Under the pieces are notes generated by a model. It did no database searches. It saw only the letters and a program-made list of their open reading frames with translations, and was not told where the DNA came from. Below, one piece after another: positions 45,373-52,842 of a DNA stretch of 64,000 nt. Origin of the DNA: Trinickia acidisoli (lineage in GTDB: Bacteria > Pseudomonadota > Gammaproteobacteria > Burkholderiales > Burkholderiaceae); contig NZ_JAFLRG010000001.1 in assembly GCF_017315725.1 (NCBI RefSeq), positions 1,922,001 through 1,986,000 on the forward strand, in the 5' to 3' direction. Each line of letters starts with the position of its first letter. The first letter of the stretch is position 1. The translations under genes and the position numbers were made by a program.

Positions 45373-46338
45373 ATGACCGAATCGCTCTATGGCGACGGCG
45401 CCATTCGTCGTTCTTCGCTGTACGGATCGTCCATCGAAAACACATACGCGGGCGCGCTTTCGTTCATGCGCCGCCGCTATACGCGTGAGCTCGAGGGCGC
45501 CGACGTCGCGATCTCGGGCGTGCCGCTCGATTTGGCGACGACGTTTCGCTCAGGTGCGCGCCTAGGGCCTGCGGCCGTACGCGCCGCAAGCGTGCAGCTC
45601 GCCGAGCTCAACCCGTATCCGTGGGGCTTCGATCCGTTCGACGCGCTCGCTGTCGTCGATTACGGCGATTGCTGGTTCGATGCGCATCGTCCGTTGACGA
45701 TCAAGCCGGCGATCATCGAGCACGCGCGCACGATTCTGCATAGCGGCGCGAAGATGCTCACGTTGGGCGGCGATCACTTCATCACCTATCCGCTCTTGAT
45801 CGCACATGCGCAGAAGTATGGCGCGCCGCTATCGCTGATCCATTTCGATGCGCATTGCGACACCTGGCCCGACGACCAGCCCGACAGCCTCAATCATGGG
45901 ACGATGTTCTACAAGGCCGTGAAAGACGGGCTCATCGATCCGAGCACATCGGTTCAGATCGGCATCCGCACGTGGAACGACAACTTCATGGGCATGCACG
46001 TGCTCGATGCGCCTTCGATTCACGAGCATGGCACGCGCGCTGCCGTCGAGCGCATCAAAACCGTCGTTGGCGCACGGCGCGCGTACTTGACGTTCGACAT
46101 CGATTGCCTCGATCCCGCATTCGCCCCCGGCACGGGAACACCCGTGGCGGGCGGCTTGTCGTCGGCGCAAGCACTGGCGATCGTGCGCGCGCTCGGTGAG
46201 ATCGATATCATCGGCGCGGACGTGGTGGAGGTCGCGCCCGCCTACGACCACGCGGAGATCACAGCGATCGCCGCGGCTCACGTGGCGTGCGACCTGCTTT
46301 GCCTGTGGCGGCAGCGCAAGGTTGGGGCGGCAAGGTAA
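45373..46338 (+). CDS. speB: Agmatinase
   Basis: A 321-residue ureohydrolase. The binuclear manganese ligands are visible in order: GGDHFITYP, FDAHCDTW, and FDIDCLDPAFAPGTGTPVAGG, with the late DVVEVAPAYDHAEIT strand. SGARLGPAAVR is typical of the agmatinase branch. It splits agmatine to putrescine and urea, feeding the putrescine-degrading genes on the opposite strand. An AAAGGAAG ribosome site precedes the ATG at 45373. Confidence 0.93.
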   Translation: MTESLYGDGAIRRSSLYGSSIENTYAGALSFMRRRYTRELEGADVAISGVPLDLATTFRSGARLGPAAVRAASVQLAELNPYPWGFDPFDALAVVDYGDCWFDAHRPLTIKPAIIEHARTILHSGAKMLTLGGDHFITYPLLIAHAQKYGAPLSLIHFDAHCDTWPDDQPDSLNHGTMFYKAVKDGLIDPSTSVQIGIRTWNDNFMGMHVLDAPSIHEHGTRAAVERIKTVVGARRAYLTFDIDCLDPAFAPGTGTPVAGGLSSAQALAIVRALGEIDIIGADVVEVAPAYDHAEITAIAAAHVACDLLCLWRQRKVGAAR

Positions 46339-46354
46339 CGGCGCGATCGCCGCT

Positions 46355-47791
46355 TCAACGAGATGCGATGCTTGCGCTGCGTGCCTCACGATGCGCAGTG
46401 CCGGCCGATCTTGCGGCCAACCAGGCGGCGCAGGCGTAGGTGATGCCCGCCACGACGCCCACGGCGGTGAGCGCCGTCGTCAAATGCGTCGCGAGCATGG
46501 CGGCCGCCCCGGCAAACGCGACGCCGAGCAAGCTGCCCGATTGACGCAGCGCATTGAGCAGGCCCGATGCGACACCCGCCGATTCGGCAGGCACCTGCTC
46601 GAGGATGGTCGAGATCATCGGCGGCACCGACAAGGCCGTACCGGCACCGAACGCCGCCATAGCCACGATCACGAATCCCCACGCGGCGTTCGATTCGAAC
46701 AGCACCGTCGTCGCCGGGCCGGCAATCGTTGCCATCCCGAGGCCGATCGTCATCAAGCGCGTCGCGTTCATGTGCCCGTGCAGCTTGCCGGCCAGCACGT
46801 TGCCGAGCGAGAGGCTGGCGGCCATCGGCAGCATCGCGAGTCCCGTATGCCGCGCATCGAGTCCGCGCACGCCATGCAGGTACAGGCTCAACAGGAACAG
46901 CAAAGCGAAGTAGCCGACATAGACGAGGGTGCCGCTCGCATTCATCGCGACGAACTTCGCATTTCGGAACCACGCGAGCGGGACCATCGGGTCGGACACG
47001 CGACGCTCGATGGCGATCAGCGCGAATGCCGCGAAGAGGGCGACGGCAATGGCCGCAAGCACTTCCCGCGCGGCGATTCCGCGCGTGGGCAGTTCGATCG
47101 CGGCAAAGCACAGCGCTGCGAGCGCGATCGTGCTCGTGAGTTGGCCGCCCCAATCGAAGCCGCGCGCGCGGGCGGGCGCCGTGGCACGCACGGCGATCCA
47201 CGCCCCGACCAATGCGACCGCACCCGTCGGCACGTTGACGAGAAACGCGCTGCGCCAGCCGAACCCGTCCACGAGCAGCCCGCCCGCCACAGGTCCGATC
47301 GATGCGGCGACCGATGCGATGCCGGCCCAGGCTGCGATGGCCTTGGCCCGCTGCACCGGATCGTCGAACGTCGCGCGCACGATCGCGAGCGACGCGGGCA
47401 GGAACAAGGCCGCCCCCATGCCTTGCACGAAGCGCGCCGCGATGAGCGTGCTGACCGACGGAGCCGCCCCGCATCCGGCTGAGGCCGCGACGAACAGCGC
47501 GAGGCCGCAGAGATAGACGGCCTTCGCGCCGAACCGATCCGAGGCCACGCCGCCGGCAAGAATCAGCGCGGCGAAGCTGAGCGTATAGGCATCGACGATC
47601 CATGCGAGGCCCGCGACGGAAGCGCCGAGATGCGCGCGCATCGCGGGCAGGGCGACGTTGACGATCGTCGTATCGAGCACCGCCATGAACATGCCGCTGG
47701 CGACGAGCACGAGCGTCAGCCGCTGCCGAGCCGCCTGGCGGCGTTCGAGCAGACGGTTCGGGGTAAGCGATTCGACAGCGCAGTCGGTCAC
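46355..47791 (-). CDS. MFS exporter, DHA2 (EmrB/QacA) family
   Basis: A 478-residue drug:proton antiporter-type protein with about 14 predicted membrane spans. It has the DHA2 motif D1 (VLDTTIVNVALPAM), motif A-like ASDRFGAKAVYL, motif C-like ASIGPVAGGLLVDGFGWRSAFLVNVPTG, and PMISTILEQVPAESAGVASGLLNALRQSG. It probably exports a toxic or metabolic compound. It is divergently transcribed from a LysR regulator across 148 bases with palindromes, the usual layout for regulator-controlled export. Confidence 0.91.
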   Translation of the reverse strand: MTDCAVESLTPNRLLERRQAARQRLTLVLVASGMFMAVLDTTIVNVALPAMRAHLGASVAGLAWIVDAYTLSFAALILAGGVASDRFGAKAVYLCGLALFVAASAGCGAAPSVSTLIAARFVQGMGAALFLPASLAIVRATFDDPVQRAKAIAAWAGIASVAASIGPVAGGLLVDGFGWRSAFLVNVPTGAVALVGAWIAVRATAPARARGFDWGGQLTSTIALAALCFAAIELPTRGIAAREVLAAIAVALFAAFALIAIERRVSDPMVPLAWFRNAKFVAMNASGTLVYVGYFALLFLLSLYLHGVRGLDARHTGLAMLPMAASLSLGNVLAGKLHGHMNATRLMTIGLGMATIAGPATTVLFESNAAWGFVIVAMAAFGAGTALSVPPMISTILEQVPAESAGVASGLLNALRQSGSLLGVAFAGAAAMLATHLTTALTAVGVVAGITYACAAWLAARSAGTAHREARSASIASR

Positions 47792-47837
47792 GACGGGCTC
47801 CTATTTTCTAGCATGCTGCAACGCAGCGGATCCCCAA

Positions 47838-47849
47838 AGTCTATAGACT
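47838..47849. promoter_or_regulatory. 12-bp perfect palindrome in MFS/LysR divergent promoter
   Basis: AGTCTATAGACT is self-complementary and contains a TATAGA that could be part of a -10 element for the MFS gene. Outer repeats GCAACGCAGC and GCTGTTGC flank it imperfectly, extending the dyad. Confidence 0.4.
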
Positions 47850-47887
47850 GGTGCTGTTGCGTCAAAGCAGTGAATCTGCACGACACC

Positions 47888-47903
47888 GATGCAAAAATGC
47901 ATC
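47888..47903. promoter_or_regulatory. Palindrome GATGCA-N4-TGCATC upstream of lysR
   Basis: GATGCA-AAAA-TGCATC ends 36 bases before the LysR start. AT-rich interrupted dyads of this size are the usual LysR recognition pattern, so it is the best candidate for the regulator's own operator between the divergent genes. Confidence 0.45.
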
Positions 47904-47939
47904 ATGCGACGATCCGTACGAGAACCCGAAGGCACGCCG

Positions 47940-48812
47940 ATGACTAACTGGGACAATGCACGTTTTTTCTTGGCCGTCGCGCGCACAGGCACGCTGCGTG
48001 GCGCTGCGACGCGTTTGGGCGTCGATCAAGCGACGGTCGGCCGGCGCATCGCTTTGCTCGAGGAGGCATTGTCGGCGCGGCTCTTTTTGCGCACGCCAAC
48101 CATGTACGTGCTGACGTCGGCCGGCGAGGCGTTGATCGCGCCGGCCGAGGCGATGGAGCAGGCTGTCCATCAAATCGAACGTCGCATCGTCGGCATGGAC
48201 GATCAACTGTGCGGGACGATCCGGATTGCCACGACCGATACGCTCGGCAGGCGTTTCGTCGTGCCCGCGATCGCGAAGCTGCGCGCCGCGCATCGCGGCA
48301 TCGACGTCGTGTGCGTCACGTCGCCCGACATCGCGAACCTGACGCGGCGCGAGGCCGACATCGCCATCCGCACGTTGCGGCCCGAATCGCCCGATCTGAT
48401 CGTGCGCCGCCTCGGCCAGCTCGAATCGGGCATCTATGCCTCGCGCGCGTATCTGGCGGCGCGCGGCGAGCCGAGCGAAGGCGGGGCGTTCGAGGGGCAC
48501 GACCTCGTCATGTACCAGCAGCCGCTCGTGCCGTCGATGTGGGATGCGCTGTGCGGCGAGCCGACTCAACGCGGGCGCGTGGCGTTCCAAACCTCGTCGA
48601 CGATGATGCTGTTCGAAGCGGCGATCGCTGGCCTCGGGGTCACGGAACTGCCGTGCTTCAGGGCGGACTCCGAGCCGGAGCTCGTGCGCGTGATGCGTGA
48701 TCGACGCGATTGCTTCGACGTATGGCTCGTGGCGCACGCGGATTTGTACAAGACGGCGCGCATTCAAGCATTTATCGAGGCCATCGCCCGCGAATTCGAG
48801 CAGGCGCCGTGA
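47940..48812 (+). CDS. LysR-family transcriptional regulator
   Basis: A 290-residue LysR regulator. The N-terminal HTH at about 1-60 reads WDNARFFLAVARTGTLRGAATRLGVDQATVGRRIALLEEAL. The type II periplasmic-binding-like effector domain spans about 90-285. The shorter effector part and VGRRI signature resemble the VtlR/LrhA-like or GcvA-type group. The ATG at 47940 has GAAGG upstream. It most likely controls the divergent DHA2 exporter and itself. Confidence 0.92.
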   Translation: MTNWDNARFFLAVARTGTLRGAATRLGVDQATVGRRIALLEEALSARLFLRTPTMYVLTSAGEALIAPAEAMEQAVHQIERRIVGMDDQLCGTIRIATTDTLGRRFVVPAIAKLRAAHRGIDVVCVTSPDIANLTRREADIAIRTLRPESPDLIVRRLGQLESGIYASRAYLAARGEPSEGGAFEGHDLVMYQQPLVPSMWDALCGEPTQRGRVAFQTSSTMMLFEAAIAGLGVTELPCFRADSEPELVRVMRDRRDCFDVWLVAHADLYKTARIQAFIEAIAREFEQAP

Positions 48813-48912
48813 GCCGATGCGCGCTTCGCGCCGATATTCGAGCAAGTTCTCTACTATCGTCGTTCGCGCAGCGCGTTAATCTTGCGCGTCGTTACTTGGA
48901 GCGAACACGACA

Positions 48913-51096
48913 ATGAAACGAAACAAGCCTCTGATAGCCGTAGCGCTTCTGTCCTGCCTTGCCTCGAGTGCCTCCTGGTCTGCCGATCACCCCCCTGTCG
49001 CTCCCGTCCACGCCGTGACCACCGTCTATTACGGGACACCGGTCGTCGACGACTATCGCTACATGGAGAACCTCAAAGATCCCGAGGTGCAGGCCTGGAT
49101 GAAAGCCCAGGACAGCTACACGCGCGGCGTGTTGGCCGCCATTCCCGGCCGTGACGCACTCGCCAAGCGCGTCGAAACGCTGATGAGCGGCGATCTGCGG
49201 CGCACCGACTTCACGCGCCGAGGCCATCGTCTTTTCTATCAAACGGCCGCCGCCGGCGACAACTTACTCAAGCTGGCCTACCGCGACGGCGTGGACGGCC
49301 AAGAACACGTGCTCGTCGACCCGGCAAAGCTCTCGACCGATACGACGCGTCATTTCGCACTCGATTGGTATGCGCCGTCGTGGGACGGCCGCTACGTTGC
49401 CTACGGCATTTCGGAGGGCGGCTCGGAGCAGAGCGTATTGCACGTCCTCGACGTGCAAACGGGGCGTCGGTTGAGCGAATCGATCGATCGCACGAGTTCG
49501 TGCGTCGTGTCCTGGCGCAGCGACAACCGCTCGTTCTTCTACCTGCGCTATCCGAAGGTCGGCCCCGATACGCCGCTTGCGCAAAGCGAATACAACGCCG
49601 TGGCGCATCTTCACGTGCTCGGGCAGAACGTGGACGGCGACGGCGACGAAGCGGTGTTCGGGCGAGGCGTTTCGCCCAAGATCGACGTGCCCGAGGGGCA
49701 GGCCGCCTATGTCCTCGTGTCGCCGGGTTCGCCGTATGCGGTCGCGGTGGCCAATCACAACATGGACGACAACCCCAACACGTTCTACGTCGCGCGCTTG
49801 GCCGACATCCACGGCGCCGATACGCCGTGGAAGAAAATCGCCAGCCCCGCGGACGGCGTCGTCGACGTGCAATTGCACGGCGATCGCCTGTATGCGCTGA
49901 CGGGCAAGGATGCCTCGCGCTTCAAGGTCGTTTCGGCACCGCTTGCGCATCCCGATCTCGCACAAGCGGACGTGATCGTGCCCGAGGGGGCCAACGTCAT
50001 CGATTCGTTCGCGCTCGGCAGCGACGGCATCTACTTGGCCGAGCGCGCCGGGGCCACGTTCGAATTGCATCGAACCGGTTTCGACGGCAAGGACGATCGC
50101 ACGATTTCGCTGCCGTTCGCAGGGGCGATCCACGATCTCGCGCCCGACGCGAAGTTGCCCGGCGTGATGTTCGAGCTGCACGGCTGGGTCGAGTCGCCGC
50201 GCGAGCTCGCTTACGCGCCAGGCGCGGCCGCGGCGACCGATACGAGTTTGATTCCGCCGTCGAAGACCGAATCGGACGATTTGCAAGCGCAAGAGACGTT
50301 TGCCACGAGCTACGACGGCACGCGCGTACCGGTATCGATCATCTCGAAGAAGGGCATCAAGCTCGACGGCACACACCCGACGATCATCTACGGTTACGGG
50401 AGCTACGGTTTCTCGATGGATCCGAGCTACCAGCCTGCTTGGCGGGCCTGGTTCGAGCAAGGCGGCATCATGACGGTTGTGCACATGCGCGGCGGCGGCG
50501 AATACGGCGACGCATGGCATCGCGCCGGGCAGAAGCTCTGGAAGATCAACACGATGTTCGACTTCCTCGCCGGCGCGCACTACATGATCGACCACGGCTA
50601 TACGCAGAGCCAATACCTGGTGGCCAACGGCCGCAGCGCGGGCGGTATCGTGATGGGCGGGGCGCTGACGATCGATCCGGGCTTGTTCCGCGTCGTGCTC
50701 GACGATGTGGGCGTATCGGATACGCTGCGCTTCGAGACGGAACCGAACGGCCCGCCGAACGTGCCCGAGATGGGGTCGACGTCGAACGAGGTCGGCTTCC
50801 ATGGTCTCTACACGATGAGTGCCTACGCGCACATTCATGACGGCACGCCGTATCCGGCGGTCATGTTCACGACGGGAGCGAACGATCCGCGCGTCTCGCC
50901 GTGGCACATGCTGAAGATGACCGCGCGCGTGCAAGCCGCGACCTCGAGCGGGCATCCCGTGCTGCTGCGGGTCGATTACGATGCGGGGCACGGCATCGGC
51001 TCGAGCGTTGCGCAGACGGCCGATCGCTATGCCGACGAATGGGCATTCGCGCTGTGGCAAGTCGGCGCCGCGGGCTTTCAGCCGCGAGCGCATTGA
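48913..51096 (+). CDS. Exported prolyl oligopeptidase family serine peptidase (S9A)
   Basis: A 727-residue enzyme. A signal peptide at 1-23 ends SWSA. The S9 N-terminal propeller starts with VDDYRYMENLKDPEVQAWMKAQ. The alpha/beta-hydrolase domain holds the catalytic triad S575 (ANGRSAGG), D658 (GANDPRVSPWH) and H693 (DAGHG). GRSAGG replaces the more common GGSNGG, but serine and glycines are kept. It should cut short peptides after proline in the periplasm. A strong hairpin follows the stop. Confidence 0.92.
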   Translation: MKRNKPLIAVALLSCLASSASWSADHPPVAPVHAVTTVYYGTPVVDDYRYMENLKDPEVQAWMKAQDSYTRGVLAAIPGRDALAKRVETLMSGDLRRTDFTRRGHRLFYQTAAAGDNLLKLAYRDGVDGQEHVLVDPAKLSTDTTRHFALDWYAPSWDGRYVAYGISEGGSEQSVLHVLDVQTGRRLSESIDRTSSCVVSWRSDNRSFFYLRYPKVGPDTPLAQSEYNAVAHLHVLGQNVDGDGDEAVFGRGVSPKIDVPEGQAAYVLVSPGSPYAVAVANHNMDDNPNTFYVARLADIHGADTPWKKIASPADGVVDVQLHGDRLYALTGKDASRFKVVSAPLAHPDLAQADVIVPEGANVIDSFALGSDGIYLAERAGATFELHRTGFDGKDDRTISLPFAGAIHDLAPDAKLPGVMFELHGWVESPRELAYAPGAAAATDTSLIPPSKTESDDLQAQETFATSYDGTRVPVSIISKKGIKLDGTHPTIIYGYGSYGFSMDPSYQPAWRAWFEQGGIMTVVHMRGGGEYGDAWHRAGQKLWKINTMFDFLAGAHYMIDHGYTQSQYLVANGRSAGGIVMGGALTIDPGLFRVVLDDVGVSDTLRFETEPNGPPNVPEMGSTSNEVGFHGLYTMSAYAHIHDGTPYPAVMFTTGANDPRVSPWHMLKMTARVQAATSSGHPVLLRVDYDAGHGIGSSVAQTADRYADEWAFALWQVGAAGFQPRAH

Positions 51097-51105
51097 GCCG
51101 TTTCA

Positions 51106-51140
51106 CCCGCCCGAATAGCGGGCGGGCGTAGTGTTTTATT
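51106..51140 (+). terminator. Terminator after prolyl oligopeptidase
   Basis: CCCGCCCG at 51106-51113 pairs perfectly with CGGGCGGG at 51119-51126 across an AATAG loop. A T-rich stretch to 51140 follows. It lies 10 bases after the stop codon. Confidence 0.75.
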
Positions 51141-51253
51141 CGCTATGAGCGGTGGGCTCCCCGGTTTGTCCGCTTATCGAAGCGCCTCTTGAATCATGAA
51201 TGTTGCATTTGGTACGGCGGCGAGCTATTTTCCGCAGCAAGCCAAGAAATCTA

Positions 51254-51286
51254 CTTTTCTTTGGTACGCTCAAGTACGCAGAAAAG
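51254..51286. repeat. 33-base inverted repeat upstream of orphan gene
   Basis: Outer arms CTTTTCT (51254-51260) and AGAAAAG (51280-51286) are perfect, and an inner GTAC...GTAC pair extends the dyad. It sits in low-GC DNA 78 bases before the orphan start. It could be a terminator remnant, an operator or an end of transferred DNA. Confidence 0.4.
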
Positions 51287-51363
51287 CGCGAGGTCGGCAG
51301 GCAGACTACGGTCAACGGCCGGATGACATCGAAGCGATTAACATTTTCTACGGGGATACCTAG

Positions 51364-52509
51364 ATGAACCTAGGCGAGGCACAGAATTTCGTCGCCAACT
51401 TCGTGTTTACCGATGCCGTCCATCCGGCACACCTAGCAGCCATCCGCGTCGCAACGGGAAATTACGCCACGCGCAATCAAGCTGCTATGGCCAATGCCAT
51501 CAGTGGCCAGTTTCGCCGAATGCGCGAATTGCTACAGTTTCTTGACAAAGGATTTCCCCTCTACCAGCGCGGCGACGTGCTGATGGCAATCAACCAAGTT
51601 TTCAACCTGCATCTATGGCGTATAGACGATGTGTCCAGGCTGCTGACCTCCCCGCGGCTAACCAATAAGTGCTTGTACCTACAGCGCCTGCCGCAACCGG
51701 ATCAATTGCGCTTGCAGGCTTTTTTCGCCGCGGCGCAGGTCGTTCATCCGCTCGCCGACATCGAACGTGTCGTGCGGATCGTCGAACTATTTCTGGACAA
51801 CGACGCGGCGGACGTACTCGACGTGCTGGATGAGGTGACGGCTCAACTGCCGACTGCGCCGATCGCTCAAGCGGACCGCGTCAAAGCGACCGCTCGCTTG
51901 GGGCGACTTCTGCCTACCTCGATACCCGAGCTCATCAAGATCAAGAACAAGTACCCCGGTTGGCGGTTTTCCGGTTTCACTCGTTGGGGGCCGGGTAATC
52001 ACGGCACGCCGCAGGATAACTACGAGGAGCATTTCAAGAAGCACGTGTGCAATTCGACCGGAGCCTATCCCGAAGAAACCGCGTGGTGGTGGCGCGCACT
52101 AGGTATCCAGCTCAACCTCGTCCAATTGCAAAATCCCGGCCCGAACGGTGCTGAAGCAGCGCTATTTGAAGGCGACGGTAAACTTGGCCGGCGCGGGCTC
52201 GACACGTTCGTACGCACGCATTTGCAGCATCGCCCCTTATTGATGAATGCGCTGCTGGCAACGTATGGTCCGGCCTACACCGAGTACGCGCTGCAGGCTA
52301 CCCGCGAGATGGGCGATGTCGTGATCGAATCGGACGGAACCGTGGCGCTGATCAGTTGCTTTACCGGTCATGTCATCGCTTTCGGCAGATTTGACAGCGA
52401 GGCAAGCAACGACACCGGTTTGTCGAGCTGCTATTTCGTTTTGCCAGTGCATCGTAAAGTCAAGCTCAATACCGACAAGCCGACCGCGATCATGTTGATG
52501 CGTCGCTAA
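51364..52509 (+). CDS. Orphan protein of unknown function, possible nuclease-toxin-like C-terminus
   Basis: A 381-residue protein I do not recognise. Residues 1-200 are mainly helical (MRELLQFLDKGF, IERVVRIVELFLD, DVLDVLDEVTAQLP). From about 195 the style changes: GWRFSGFTRWGPGNHGTPQDNY, then EEHFKKHVCN (H223, H227), and a strand-rich end with GDVVIESDGTVALISCFTGHVIAFGRFD. HFxKH followed by such a C-terminal sheet recalls BECR-fold RNase toxins, but this is a resemblance by eye only. Codons and flanks are clearly less GC-rich than the neighbours, suggesting acquisition. No signal peptide or adjacent immunity-like gene is seen. GGGG lies upstream of the ATG. Confidence 0.72.
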   Translation: MNLGEAQNFVANFVFTDAVHPAHLAAIRVATGNYATRNQAAMANAISGQFRRMRELLQFLDKGFPLYQRGDVLMAINQVFNLHLWRIDDVSRLLTSPRLTNKCLYLQRLPQPDQLRLQAFFAAAQVVHPLADIERVVRIVELFLDNDAADVLDVLDEVTAQLPTAPIAQADRVKATARLGRLLPTSIPELIKIKNKYPGWRFSGFTRWGPGNHGTPQDNYEEHFKKHVCNSTGAYPEETAWWWRALGIQLNLVQLQNPGPNGAEAALFEGDGKLGRRGLDTFVRTHLQHRPLLMNALLATYGPAYTEYALQATREMGDVVIESDGTVALISCFTGHVIAFGRFDSEASNDTGLSSCYFVLPVHRKVKLNTDKPTAIMLMRR

Positions 52510-52539
52510 TCTTTTTTGCTCGTCGACAATGAATGCTTT

Positions 52540-52575
52540 AGGTCAACATTGATCGTCATCGATCGATGTTGACCT
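52540..52575. repeat. 36-base inverted repeat after orphan gene
   Basis: AGGTCAACATTGATCG (52540-52555) and its inverted partner (52560-52575) form 16-base arms with one mismatch around a TCAT loop, 30 bases after the orphan stop. No T-run follows. The centre also contains TTGAT-CGTC-ATCGA, a 9 of 10 match to an FNR box. Confidence 0.6.
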
Positions 52576-52636
52576 ACCACCGCTTCCCGGCTTCTCTTCC
52601 CCTTTCCCACTCTCCCGGTTCCGACGTGCTTCGTGG

Positions 52637-52650
52637 TTGATTCACATCAA
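52637..52650. promoter_or_regulatory. FNR/ANR box 1 upstream of narK
   Basis: TTGAT-TCAC-ATCAA is a perfect match to the FNR/ANR dyad TTGAT-N4-ATCAA, 206 bases before the narK ATG. Confidence 0.75.
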
Positions 52651-52718
52651 CACGATGCGAGCGCGGATCCCATGCCGAGCGGACACGTTGTCGCGGGAAA
52701 TATCACTCTGTGCTGTGC

Positions 52719-52732
52719 TTGATCGGCATCAA
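52719..52732. promoter_or_regulatory. FNR/ANR box 2 upstream of narK
   Basis: TTGAT-CGGC-ATCAA is a second perfect FNR/ANR dyad, 124 bases before the narK ATG and 82 bases (about eight helical turns) from box 1. It is at about -41 relative to the likely start of transcription, fitting direct anaerobic activation. Confidence 0.8.
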
Positions 52733-52842
52733 CCTCGCCAGCGGGTGGACCGGTTAGTTTGTGAACCGTCGGCACTCGAACGTTCACACCCAATCTTCGA
52801 ACGCGTCGCGCCGACGCCAAACCGAATCGATAGGGGAACGTC

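Larger units (their letters stand above)
52510..52842 (+). promoter_or_regulatory. narK upstream region
   Basis: A 333-base region holding a 36-base near-perfect inverted repeat (52540-52575) and two perfect FNR/ANR boxes (52637-52650 and 52719-52732). A possible -10 TTAGTT lies at 52754-52759, placing a transcript start near 52766 with the second box centred close to -41, the standard class II activator position. The leader to the narK ATG would be about 77 bases. Confidence 0.65.
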
